From Ornithinibacillus scapharcae TW25 (GTDB taxonomy: Bacteria; Bacillota; Bacilli; Bacillales; Amphibacillaceae): a stretch of 64,000 nucleotides of DNA. Both the position numbers and the translations under genes were made by a program. The stretch is from NCBI RefSeq assembly GCF_000190475.1, contig NZ_AEWH01000050.1, positions 116,304 to 180,303 of the forward strand. Direction: 5' to 3'. Of this stretch, positions 8,282-16,259 are shown piece after piece (within the stretch, counting starts at the first letter, position 1; each line of letters begins with the position of its first letter). The notes beneath the pieces are model-generated. The model searched no databases. It had not been told where the DNA came from and saw nothing but the letters and a program-made list of their open reading frames with translations.

Positions 8282-9038
8282 TCTAAAAGTAGCTACGGAT
8301 ATGTTTTTCGTAAAATTGAATTGGACATTCGGATTTTTGGGGGTTATGTTTGTTATTCAACTAGTTCGAGCTATGATTGCCATTCTGAAAAATTCTGAAG
8401 TGGACTCGTATTTTAATGCTGTATTTGTTGCAGCTGGTATCTTTATGTTTGTTGTTGGTATTATATCAACATACTTTTTACCGTACTATGTTGAACATGG
8501 TGTAACTCGAATAGATTATTTTAGAGGAGCATTTCTATCTTCCATTGGTTTATCCATTGTGCTACCAGCAATCACATTAATTATTTCTATAGTATGGAAA
8601 TTCATTCTAGATAACTTTTTAAAACTCAACATTAAGGATGTTGATTTTAATACAGTTGTAGAAGATGAACCAGAATTAATTGGAGGTATCGTACAGTCCT
8701 TTATCATTAATCCCTATATTGATCCTACTAGTAATTGGCCACTTGCAATTGCCGCACTTGCTGCTAATATATTCATATTTTATCTAGTTGGTTGGCTAAT
8801 CGGAGCAGCATTCTACCGTAATCTTCTAACAGGATTTGTCTTTATACTAATTGGCGTAGTTATCATAACAGTAAAAGACAGCTTATTAAGAGTTGCACTA
8901 GAGTTACCTTTATCGGATGGAATTATTACGATAGACCAATTCTCACCGACGATTTCCGCATTAGGTGTATTATTATTAATTATCCTAGCGGTGTGGTTGA
9001 TAAGACAGTTAACAAAGAGAGTATCGATTAAAATGTAG
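8262..9038 (+). CDS. ABC transporter permease
   Basis: A 258-aa membrane protein with about six membrane segments, starting inside the ATPase gene. GGAGG lies 6 nt before the first of two adjacent ATG codons. A hydrophilic acidic loop (about residues 125-145) separates the two halves. No substrate signature is visible. The GntR/ATPase/permease order points to export of, or resistance to, a membrane-active compound (inference from YtrA-family operons). Confidence 0.82.
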   Translation: MMRHNNSLKVATDMFFVKLNWTFGFLGVMFVIQLVRAMIAILKNSEVDSYFNAVFVAAGIFMFVVGIISTYFLPYYVEHGVTRIDYFRGAFLSSIGLSIVLPAITLIISIVWKFILDNFLKLNIKDVDFNTVVEDEPELIGGIVQSFIINPYIDPTSNWPLAIAALAANIFIFYLVGWLIGAAFYRNLLTGFVFILIGVVIITVKDSLLRVALELPLSDGIITIDQFSPTISALGVLLLIILAVWLIRQLTKRVSIKM

Positions 9039-9079
9039 AAAATAGATCCCTTCTTCCTAGTTAAGGAGGGATCTATTTT
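9039..9079. terminator. Bidirectional terminator between convergent genes
   Basis: 13-bp perfect arms (9039-9051 and 9067-9079) begin right after the permease stop and lie 11 bp before the stop of the convergent gene at 9091. A-runs and T-runs flank both sides. Confidence 0.85.
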
Positions 9080-9090
9080 GTGTATATTAT

Positions 9091-9567
9091 CTATTCATCT
9101 AGCAATTCTATATTTTTTTTATAAGACCTTTTAAGCGAAATGGTATCAAAAGTTATGTAAATCAAAACAAAAAATATCGTTGGTAAAATAATATCGATTG
9201 CACCACTTAAGCTATTCGGCATTCCTTCAAAAATAAGCATGAAGACTAAAAAGAAAAATCCTACACCTAATCCTTGCTTCACAATACCTTTCTGTTTTTT
9301 AGATAATTGTTCCTTCGTCACCACGTTTACATGCTCCATACCTGAGAGCATATATCGAGTAAACGTATAGATTAAAATAAAGAATGTACTAAAAAGTACA
9401 AAGCTATATCCTTCTAATGTTCCCCAATCAAACCAACTAGACAAAAGCAATAATGAAAATAAAACTACTGATTGAATTACAGCTGCCTCAGCTATAAAAT
9501 ACACAATACGATTTCGCTTGTATTCATCTTCTGGTAACAAAAAGTTTAAAAAAGACCGCATTATCAT
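9091..9567 (-). CDS. Membrane protein partner of an XRE regulator
   Basis: A 158-aa protein with four predicted membrane helices, opening with MIMRSFLNFLLPEDEYKRNR. The ATG at 9567 overlaps the TGA of the upstream XRE gene (ATGA), so the two are translationally coupled; a longer reading to 9579 would start inside the ribosome binding site. Pairs of a small XRE repressor and a four-helix membrane protein are common in Firmicutes, and the regulator usually controls the pair. Molecular function unknown. Confidence 0.75.
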   Translation of the reverse strand: MIMRSFLNFLLPEDEYKRNRIVYFIAEAAVIQSVVLFSLLLLSSWFDWGTLEGYSFVLFSTFFILIYTFTRYMLSGMEHVNVVTKEQLSKKQKGIVKQGLGVGFFFLVFMLIFEGMPNSLSGAIDIILPTIFFVLIYITFDTISLKRSYKKNIELLDE

Positions 9568-9758
9568 AACTCCTCCCAAAATAAATCATTTAAAGTCTTG
9601 TTTAGAGCTTTCGCTATCGCAATACATAATTGAAGGCTTGGGTTATACTTTCCTTTTTCAATCAAGCCAATCGTTTGTCGTGTTGCACCCACCTGATTTG
9701 CTAGTTGCTCCTGTGTCATTCCCATTTCCATTCGAGCAAATTTCATTTTCTGGTTCAT
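9564..9758 (-). CDS. Small XRE-family transcriptional regulator
   Basis: A 64-aa protein that is essentially one helix-turn-helix domain: KFARMEMGMTQEQLANQVGA, then TRQTIGLIEKGKYNPS as recognition helix and loop. This matches the YozG/YvaO-like minimal repressors. It is the first gene of a two-gene operon with the membrane protein at 9091. A perfect inverted repeat just upstream (9779-9808) is a good operator candidate. Confidence 0.88.
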   Translation of the reverse strand: MNQKMKFARMEMGMTQEQLANQVGATRQTIGLIEKGKYNPSLQLCIAIAKALNKTLNDLFWEEL

Positions 9759-9778
9759 TATGGTCCACCCTTAAAGTC

Positions 9779-9808
9779 ATATATATATTACTTTTGTAAT
9801 ATATATAT
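9779..9808. promoter_or_regulatory. Candidate operator for the XRE repressor
   Basis: Perfect inverted repeat, 13-bp arms (9779-9791 and 9796-9808; half-site ATATATATATTAC) with a TTTT spacer, 20 bp upstream of the XRE start codon in the only possible promoter region. Confidence 0.55.
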
Positions 9809-9825
9809 TACATTTTTCATGTAAA

Positions 9826-9861
9826 TAATGCAACAGTTTGAGATGTCAAACTGTTGCATTA
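9826..9861 (-). terminator. Hairpin after the DUF1648 gene, probable terminator
   Basis: Perfect 16-bp inverted repeat (arms 9826-9841 and 9846-9861) with a GATG spacer, directly after the stop of the gene at 9864. The T-tract on the minus strand is poor (ATTTACAT), so termination strength is uncertain. Confidence 0.6.
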
Positions 9862-9863
9862 CA

Positions 9864-10373
9864 TTACCTTATCTTCCTTTGCTTAAGTAAGCCAATCAGC
9901 ATTGGCAAGAATACCCCTATGAGGAGTATCGGGATAAACCACTTTCCAAATCCATTTATCCAGTCCATTGCGATAGAAATCGATTCTATCAAAATGGCGG
10001 ACAAAACGATTAGACTGCTGTTTTTTAATTGGTTTAACATTTTTCTACTATTCAAGTAAAAGGCTTCTGCATTAGATTCATTAAGTCGTTTCGGATAATT
10101 ATGTGCCTCAGGATGTTTTTCAAGTGCTTGCATCATGAGTAATAAAAATCCCCCAACTACTGGTAGGATGAGCAATTCCCATTTCTTCCCCCACCGGTCC
10201 ACTTCTCCCAGAAAATTATAATGTGCCGGAACTTCTGAAGGCAGACTGCTCCACACAACTAAGAGGAGAATGATTGAACCAACATAAATTGATAATCCTA
10301 TCATATCCCATACTCTCTCTGAGGTTGTTTTTTGAATCATTAACTTCGGTCTCGAATAACTCACTGATTTCAC
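9864..10373 (-). CDS. DUF1648 (SdpI N-terminal-like) membrane protein
   Basis: A 169-aa membrane protein with about four membrane segments. The DUF1648 hallmark SLPSEVPAHYNFLGEVDRWG lies near residues 43-62 after the first helix. In SdpI this domain precedes the part that gives immunity to a killing factor, but many DUF1648 proteins stand alone with unknown roles. It starts right after the stop of the gene at 10374, so the two share an operon. Function not inferred beyond the domain. Confidence 0.75.
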   Translation of the reverse strand: MKSVSYSRPKLMIQKTTSERVWDMIGLSIYVGSIILLLVVWSSLPSEVPAHYNFLGEVDRWGKKWELLILPVVGGFLLLMMQALEKHPEAHNYPKRLNESNAEAFYLNSRKMLNQLKNSSLIVLSAILIESISIAMDWINGFGKWFIPILLIGVFLPMLIGLLKQRKIR

Positions 10374-11642
10374 CTACCTGATAGTACTTAAGGAATCAAT
10401 TTCTCCGCTAATGGCATGGACTGCATATTGACAGTCTAACTTTCCACATAGGACAAACTTACGCTGATTCGCATCAAAAACGTAGCGGGGATCCAGCTGC
10501 AAGTATGCTTTTAACTTCTTATAGGCTAATTCACGTGTGAGGATTTTACCGACAGTTTTTTCAAAATGTGCAAACATCCCTAACATTGCTTCATTATCCA
10601 AGTAATTCACAACGGTAAAATCATCTGGGTCTATAATAATTAGAAGTTTTCTTTGAAAGATAGTACCACTATCCTTATTCATTCTTAAAATAGCATGGAT
10701 ATAGCCCTTATCACGGTGGAGCGTTTTGACGACCCACATTCCACTATCATTCTTATATTCTACGCTTAGAAAATCCCTTATTAGATGGATAGATTTCTTT
10801 ACCTGTTCCTCCGTGATTGGTTTGGAATCAGGTGAAGGCACTTGATGAAAAGCATCTTCCGGGTTAATGACTTCTTCCCAATTCAGCTCTCTTCTCTCCA
10901 TCGATTTGCCATGTATCGGCTCTTCCCAGTACATAGTTTCTTCTACTGGTAAATAGGAATTGGCATCCATGTTCAGCTCAAAAGGGATGGTTGATGATAC
11001 ATCATTACGAATAAAAATTTCTTCTATCCCATAAACAGGAATTAGCTTCTCTTGTTCAAACGAAGGGTAATGTATTAATTTTAGCTGTTTCATTACAAGG
11101 TCTTCCATTTGTTCAATCGTTAGCGTATATTCCTCCCTTTCTATAACTTCTTCTGTAGGGGCTACGATATTACTTGTAAACATCGTCAATCTAGCTTGTT
11201 CATCAAATTGAACGGTGATATAGCCGGATGATAAAGGAATTCCGTCGATGCATTCACTGAATTGAAGATTCCCCTCATCCTCCTTATGTATTAAAAATTG
11301 TTTATGATATTGTAGGCCTGTTTCCTGTTCAACCCATTTTATAATGTCATCTGTGGAGTAATCTTGAAAGGATACACCATTGGCAAAGGTCTTCCCTTCC
11401 ACAAAAATCACACTTGAATATTTTTTACTATCTATTTCCATTTCAATTGATGCTGTTCCCTCTGGATTATAGTCGCCATCATGATTTACTTCGTGATTTG
11501 GGAACCATTCCATTGATAACGAATAGATTGTTTCATGAAATAGATTTACTCTTCGGTATAGTTGATGCCTCTTTAAGAAATAACCATCTAAGCCAAACCT
11601 CGCTCTTGTATCGTTGATTAATGCTTCTATTCTTTTGTCCAT
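10374..11642 (-). CDS. YcdB/YcdC-like (DUF4901) protein, cytoplasmic form
   Basis: A 422-aa acidic protein with no signal peptide or membrane helix. It appears built of repeated PepSY-like alpha/beta units: an N-terminal half ending near EEVIEREEYTLTIEQ, and a C-terminal half with TRELAYKKLKAYLQLDPRY followed by FVLCGKLDCQYAVHAISGEI, which resembles the DUF4901 signature of YcdB/YcdC. Those proteins are thought to be exported, whereas this one is not. GGGAGGAG precedes the ATG. Co-transcribed with the DUF1648 gene. Family call is moderate. Confidence 0.6.
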   Translation of the reverse strand: MDKRIEALINDTRARFGLDGYFLKRHQLYRRVNLFHETIYSLSMEWFPNHEVNHDGDYNPEGTASIEMEIDSKKYSSVIFVEGKTFANGVSFQDYSTDDIIKWVEQETGLQYHKQFLIHKEDEGNLQFSECIDGIPLSSGYITVQFDEQARLTMFTSNIVAPTEEVIEREEYTLTIEQMEDLVMKQLKLIHYPSFEQEKLIPVYGIEEIFIRNDVSSTIPFELNMDANSYLPVEETMYWEEPIHGKSMERRELNWEEVINPEDAFHQVPSPDSKPITEEQVKKSIHLIRDFLSVEYKNDSGMWVVKTLHRDKGYIHAILRMNKDSGTIFQRKLLIIIDPDDFTVVNYLDNEAMLGMFAHFEKTVGKILTRELAYKKLKAYLQLDPRYVFDANQRKFVLCGKLDCQYAVHAISGEIDSLSTIR

Positions 11643-11773
11643 ATGATTTCTCCTCCCAAGGCAGTTTTCGTTTCATACTTGGTTAATTACGCAACAAACT
11701 AGAGGCACTCTCTATCATTAATACGGAAAAAGTCCCTTTAAAGTTTCACTTGGAGGAGTGGTTTTCTATTTAT

Positions 11774-11802
11774 AACCCTTACCTCTTTTGAGTGTAAGGG
11801 TT
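11774..11802 (-). terminator. Hairpin after the 51-aa gene
   Basis: Perfect 9-bp stem AACCCTTAC (11774-11782) with its complement (11794-11802). T-tracts are weak on both strands, so terminator function is only probable. Confidence 0.45.
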
Positions 11803-11819
11803 TATATACATTACATTAT

Positions 11820-11975
11820 TTACATCTCTCGACCTGCGGCACCAGGATTACTGTTAGCCATTTTGCGATTATTGGTACTAGGGTCATTGTTCGTAGTACG
11901 TCTTCCGCTTCCGAGATAAATTGGCTTAGCCCTTCTTTGATATTGGACCATCTTATCAAAATCACGTTCAATCAT
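11820..11975 (-). CDS. Small basic protein of 51 aa, unknown function
   Basis: A short gene beginning MIERDFDKMVQYQRRAKPIY and ending NPGAAGREM. GGAGG lies 9 nt before the ATG, and a hairpin follows the stop. It is rich in Arg, Asn and Gly, has no signal peptide or hydrophobic stretch, and fills what would otherwise be a 465-bp gap. Size and composition recall small spore-associated proteins of Bacillaceae, but no family motif is recognisable to me. Confidence 0.6.
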   Translation of the reverse strand: MIERDFDKMVQYQRRAKPIYLGSGRRTTNNDPSTNNRKMANSNPGAAGREM

Positions 11976-12115
11976 CAGGCTCTACCTCCTTTCTTTTATT
12001 AAAATCCCCTGAAGACCGAACAGTATTAATGTAAAAAAATAGCTTAATTAGTTGTACAAGCCTATCCAGATGAATAGAAATAAATAGATAGATTTAAGGA
12101 ATAGGAGTGTTAACC

Positions 12116-12742
12116 TTGGGAGTATTTTTCAGTTACATTTTATTAGGGCTATCTCTGGCAGCACCTATAGGCCCTGTAAATGCTGCTCAACTAGATCGGG
12201 GAATTAAAGGCGGATTCCTCCCAGCTTGGTTTGTAGGGCTGGGAGCTGTTACAGCTGATGCTTTTTATATGGCTATTGTTTATCTAGGAATTATCCATGT
12301 ACTTGAAGCACCGTTTATACAGACATTCCTTTGGTTATTTGGCGGATTTGTATTAATTTACACCGGGATAGAGAGCATGGTCAGTGCAAAGGAGATAAAA
12401 TCCATTGACCAACGCCACAAAGAACCACTACAAAAGTCATTTTTTACGGGATTCATTATGTCGCTTACGAATCCGTTGTCCATCCTTTTCTGGCTAGGAA
12501 TTTATGGTTCGGTACTAGCAAAAACCGCTCAGAATTACGGATATCAAGAGTTACTGCTTTATAGTGGTGCTATTTTTATTGGATTACTGACATGGGATGT
12601 CGTAATGGCAACACTATCAAGTAGTTTCCGGAAACTATTGAACCAGCGTGTGTTAACCTTTATTGCTTTTACTTCAGGATTAATCCTGGTATGCTTTGGA
12701 CTATATTTTGGATGGCAAGGGATACTACGATTAATCCATTAA
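12116..12742 (+). CDS. LysE-family amino-acid exporter (YrhP-like)
   Basis: A 208-aa membrane protein with six predicted helices. The N-terminal signature LGLSLAAPIGPVNAAQLDRG and the second SLTNPLSILFWLGIYG are the two conserved LysE motifs. The TTG at 12116 (AGGAG 8 nt upstream) gives the usual MGVFFSYI start; a GTG at 12107 is the alternative. The family exports amino acids or homoserine-type solutes; the substrate is not readable. Its stop codon overlaps the stop of the convergent permease by 4 bp, leaving no room for a terminator between them. Confidence 0.87.
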   Translation: MGVFFSYILLGLSLAAPIGPVNAAQLDRGIKGGFLPAWFVGLGAVTADAFYMAIVYLGIIHVLEAPFIQTFLWLFGGFVLIYTGIESMVSAKEIKSIDQRHKEPLQKSFFTGFIMSLTNPLSILFWLGIYGSVLAKTAQNYGYQELLLYSGAIFIGLLTWDVVMATLSSSFRKLLNQRVLTFIAFTSGLILVCFGLYFGWQGILRLIH

Positions 12743-14064
12743 GCAGTTTGTTTTTCCTTTTTCCATCTCTTTCTTAGGATTAGGATAAATAAACCGATAA
12801 CAGCTATAATACCTAGGCTAATAAAGAACCCTGGACGATTTGCTTTATCTAGTAATGTACCGCTTACTCCAACTAGCAAAAGTAAGATACCAATATAATA
12901 TTTGATTCGTTCTTTACCTGTAACCTCGATTAGTTTGATGGCAGATAGTATAATGAACAACCAATTATATAGAAGCATCAAACCCGCACCTGTTGTTATA
13001 TAAGTATATATTTTTTCTGGTAAAACCAAGGATAAAATTATGGAAACAGTTATTCCTAGTATCAGTAGAACTAAGGAAGGCAGCGGAACCGCAAGCTTTC
13101 CTTTTTTTGCAAACAAAGAAGGAGCATCCCCATCTTCCGCTAACGATACTAGGATAGTCGTAACTCCATAGAATGATCCCACCATCGTAGAGAAACCAGC
13201 AATAATTAAAGCGCCATTAAAAATATGTGGAATAAAACCTAAATTAAAGTCTTGAAGCGCTGTTAGAAAAGGACTTTTTTCCGTATTGATTCCATCCCAC
13301 GGAACAAGTAATAAAGCTAGGATTAAAGCTATCGTATAGATTATGACTATCGTAAAAATCATTACTTTACCAGACTTCGGTGCTTCATTTGGATCCTTAA
13401 GCTGTGTTGCCATTAGCCCCATCACTTCAATTCCACCAAAAGCATAAAACGCAAATATAAGACATGTCCAAAATCCAATTACTCCTGTTGGAAAGACATC
13501 TCCTATCCTCTTCGGAACTTGAAGATTGTCGGCACCACCCACAATTCCAAACACAAAGGCAGCTGCTATAACGATAAACATTAATATCGCAGCCAGTTTC
13601 ATGACAGCAAAGATATTCTCAATTTTGCTGAGCTTCTTTGTTCCTACAAGTAAAACAAATAGCCCTAATACCGCGTAAATGATTGCAGATATCCATAAAG
13701 GTAATTTCGGAAACCAAAACTGGTTGAAGATGGACAAAGCAGTTAGCTGACTACCCATAATTAATATTTCTACAAACCAATAAATCCAACCAATGCTAAA
13801 TCCAGCCCAACGACCGTATGCCTGTTTGGCATAAGTGCGAAAAGCACCTTTTTCAGGCTGTTTGGCTGTCATCTTTGCTAACGCATCAAATACAATGTAG
13901 GTTGCAATACCTGCAAGAATCATCGCAAATACAATCGATGGACCACCTTGTTGAATTCCAACACTAGAGCCTAAAAAAAAGCCAGTTCCGATCGTACAAC
14001 CGACACCAAATAAGGATAACTGCCACCATTTCATATTTTTATTATCTTGATTTGATTGAGCCAT
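12739..14064 (-). CDS. APC-superfamily amino-acid permease
   Basis: A 441-aa transporter with about twelve helices. The N-terminal motif WWQLSLFGVGCTIGTGFFLG matches the helix-1 substrate-binding loop of the amino acid-polyamine-cation family, and KQPEKGAFRTYAKQAYG follows helix 2. The start at 14064 has GGAGG 8 nt upstream; the longer frame to 14148 has none. Closest in character to the Bacillus YbxG/YdgF-type permeases. Substrate unknown. Confidence 0.88.
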   Translation of the reverse strand: MAQSNQDNKNMKWWQLSLFGVGCTIGTGFFLGSSVGIQQGGPSIVFAMILAGIATYIVFDALAKMTAKQPEKGAFRTYAKQAYGRWAGFSIGWIYWFVEILIMGSQLTALSIFNQFWFPKLPLWISAIIYAVLGLFVLLVGTKKLSKIENIFAVMKLAAILMFIVIAAAFVFGIVGGADNLQVPKRIGDVFPTGVIGFWTCLIFAFYAFGGIEVMGLMATQLKDPNEAPKSGKVMIFTIVIIYTIALILALLLVPWDGINTEKSPFLTALQDFNLGFIPHIFNGALIIAGFSTMVGSFYGVTTILVSLAEDGDAPSLFAKKGKLAVPLPSLVLLILGITVSIILSLVLPEKIYTYITTGAGLMLLYNWLFIILSAIKLIEVTGKERIKYYIGILLLLVGVSGTLLDKANRPGFFISLGIIAVIGLFILILRKRWKKEKQTA

Positions 14065-14183
14065 TGGGTATTCCTCCTGTTTATATGGACAGTATATAAA
14101 ATCCCCAAATTGGTCTAAAAAAACCTTAAAAAGTAATGGCAGTTCCATCTAATCATAAAATAAAATACCACACTTAAATCAAT

Positions 14184-14221
14184 AATAAGTCGTACTGTGA
14201 ATATTCACAGTACGACTTATT
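14184..14221 (-). terminator. 38-bp perfect palindrome, probable terminator of the PTS operon
   Basis: Two 19-bp arms meet without a spacer (14184-14202 and 14203-14221). It lies 62 bp after the stop of the last gene of the PTS operon. The T-tract is weak (TTATTATTGATTT on the minus strand). A loopless symmetric palindrome could also be a protein-binding site. Confidence 0.6.
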
Positions 14222-14282
14222 GCGAGCTTTATAATAGGAGAACCTAAACGGAACATTTATCCTTGGTTGTTATGGTTATATA

Positions 14283-15338
14283 TTAAGGGTGAAAGATTAC
14301 TTTAACCGACTCTATCTCACGATTAACTATCTTTCTAAAGATATCTGGCCCTTCTTCTAATGTCGGTCGATGAGAGATCATTGGTGACGATACAATTTGT
14401 CCTGTACTCATGTAATGTATGGTAGAACTCCACTCTTTACCTGGAAACGGTGTAGAAACCGCATTCCATGAACCATAAACTGTTAATTCATTACGAACAA
14501 TCTTTTCAAAGAAAAAGCGTTCAATATTAATATCTGCATACGGTATACCTAAAAATACCACTTCTCCACCTTTGCGCGGTAGAGCAAATATTTGCGAAGA
14601 GGTAATTGGAGACCCAGCAGACTCAATTGCAATGTCCACACCATGACCATTTGTATATTCCATTATTTCCTCATGAGCTAACTTGTCTAATGAGTTAATT
14701 ACGACATCCGCACCAAGCTCTTTAGCAATTGCCAATTTATTATCATCAATATCAATTGCATAGACTTTTTTGGCACCAAATATTTTCGCCCATTGTACGG
14801 CGAGTAGGCCAATACTCCCCACACCCATAATGGCTACTTCAGCACCTGGTTGAATTTTTGTTCGATAAAATCCGTGTGCTACTACCGCTGATGGTTCTAC
14901 CATTGCTGCGGTATCATAATCTACGTTATCAGGAAGTGGAATGACGTGAGTTGCTGGAAGCTTAGTATATTCAGCATATGCACCAGGACGATAAGCTCCA
15001 ATAACTGACAACTTATCACAACGAGAAGGTTCACCTTTCTGACAATAAATACATTCTCCGCATATAAATGCTGGACAACCTGCAACTCGGTCACCAACTT
15101 TTACATTCGTTACCTTTCTTCCTACTTCGACAACCTCTCCTGCAAACTCATGACCAAATGTCATTCCTTCCACATATGGTCCAAGTTTTTTGTAACGAGA
15201 CGTATCAGATCCACAAATGCCTACTGCCTTCACTCGAATAATGACTTCATTTTCGTTTTCAATGGCTGGTTTGGGAGTGGACTCTTCATATCGAAGGTCT
15301 TCAATACCATATAAATTTAATGCCTTCAAAACAAACAC
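14283..15338 (-). CDS. Zinc-dependent dehydrogenase, galactitol-1-phosphate 5-dehydrogenase-like
   Basis: A 351-aa medium-chain dehydrogenase/reductase. The catalytic zinc ligands are in GICGSD and GHEFAGE, the structural-zinc cysteines are in CGECIYCQKGEPSRC, and the NAD Rossmann motif is GVGSIG. The segment LTVYGSWNAVSTPFPGKEW matches the C-terminal part of E. coli GatD. It is the last gene of the PTS operon, so the likely substrate is the phosphorylated polyol delivered by that transporter. The chemical identity of the substrate is not shown. Confidence 0.85.
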   Translation of the reverse strand: MFVLKALNLYGIEDLRYEESTPKPAIENENEVIIRVKAVGICGSDTSRYKKLGPYVEGMTFGHEFAGEVVEVGRKVTNVKVGDRVAGCPAFICGECIYCQKGEPSRCDKLSVIGAYRPGAYAEYTKLPATHVIPLPDNVDYDTAAMVEPSAVVAHGFYRTKIQPGAEVAIMGVGSIGLLAVQWAKIFGAKKVYAIDIDDNKLAIAKELGADVVINSLDKLAHEEIMEYTNGHGVDIAIESAGSPITSSQIFALPRKGGEVVFLGIPYADINIERFFFEKIVRNELTVYGSWNAVSTPFPGKEWSSTIHYMSTGQIVSSPMISHRPTLEEGPDIFRKIVNREIESVKVIFHP

Positions 15339-15355
15339 CCTTTCCCTTGCTGTGT

Positions 15356-15514
15356 TTAACTAGCTGACTTATTTCCAGTTTTTTTGCTACTAGTATAAAT
15401 TTTATAAATTGCGATACCAATAACTATCGTGTTAAATATCAATTGATGTTCAAAATAATACGCACTAATAGCTCGAAAAGGTCCTAACATAAAATCTAAT
15501 AGAGTTTCTACCAT
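15356..15514 (-). CDS. 52-aa single-span membrane protein within the PTS operon
   Basis: A small gene between the aldolase and the last dehydrogenase. It starts MVETLLDFMLGPFRAISAYY, has one hydrophobic helix (about residues 25-40), and ends in a lysine-rich tail KKTGNKSAS. GAGGGGGAAG precedes the ATG, and spacing to both neighbours is short (17 bp downstream, 43 bp upstream). Position and ribosome binding site make it real. It may assist the IIC component or tether an enzyme to it (inference only). Confidence 0.7.
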   Translation of the reverse strand: MVETLLDFMLGPFRAISAYYFEHQLIFNTIVIGIAIYKIYTSSKKTGNKSAS

Positions 15515-15557
15515 AATACTTCCCCCTCATTTCATAACAACCAACGTTATCCTATGC

Positions 15558-16229
15558 TTAGTAGGTAGATGTTGAGACACCACCATTAACAATTTCAATT
15601 GCACCACTTGCACCTATTCGGTTTGCACCAGCTTCAACAATTTTAATAGCGTCATCAAACGTTTTCACACCGCCTGCCGCTTTTACACCAATCTTAGTTC
15701 CGGCAACTGAACGTAGTAACCGAACATCTTCTACTGTTGCTCCACCACCATTAAATCCTGTAGCTGTTTTAACAAAGTCTGCTCCTGCAGCAATGATTAA
15801 CTCCGTTGCTTTTACTTTTTCTTCATCTGTTAATAAAGCTGTTTCGATTATTACTTTTGTTGTTAACCCATTTGACGCTTCCACTACGGCAGCTATATCA
15901 TCACGTACAATATTGTAATCCCCAGACTTAAGCGCGCCTAAGTTAATTAGCATATCGATTTCTGTAGCACCATTACGGATAGCTTCTTTTGTTTCTTCTA
16001 CTTTCACATGGGTTGTTGCTCCACCCAATGAAAAACCTATCGGAACGCCTACTTTAATCTCATGTGGCGATAGTAGACTAGCTGCATAGGAGACATAATA
16101 AGGATTCACAAATACCGTTTTAAATCCATGCGTAATAGTCTCTTCACAAAAAACCTTAATGTCCTCGTTTGTAGCGGTAGGTTTTAACAATGTGTAATCT
16201 ATTATGTTAATCAATTCTTGCTTGTTCAT
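15558..16229 (-). CDS. DeoC-family aldolase (deoxyribose-phosphate aldolase-like)
   Basis: A 223-aa class I aldolase. The catalytic set is complete: Asp92 in EIDMLINLG, Schiff-base Lys154 in DFVKTATGF and Lys183 in GVKAAGGV. It departs from typical DeoC in having Tyr12 where IDHTLLKP is usual (here IDYTLLKP), and GVPIGFSLGG in place of VIGFPLG. Start 16229 has GGAGG 9 nt upstream. No deoB, pdp or nupC gene adjoins; it sits between two polyol-type dehydrogenases downstream of a PTS. It may therefore cleave a product other than deoxyribose-5-phosphate (inference). Confidence 0.85.
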   Translation of the reverse strand: MNKQELINIIDYTLLKPTATNEDIKVFCEETITHGFKTVFVNPYYVSYAASLLSPHEIKVGVPIGFSLGGATTHVKVEETKEAIRNGATEIDMLINLGALKSGDYNIVRDDIAAVVEASNGLTTKVIIETALLTDEEKVKATELIIAAGADFVKTATGFNGGGATVEDVRLLRSVAGTKIGVKAAGGVKTFDDAIKIVEAGANRIGASGAIEIVNGGVSTSTY

Positions 16230-16259
16230 TATAACTGTCCTCCTTATCATAGTTCTCTA

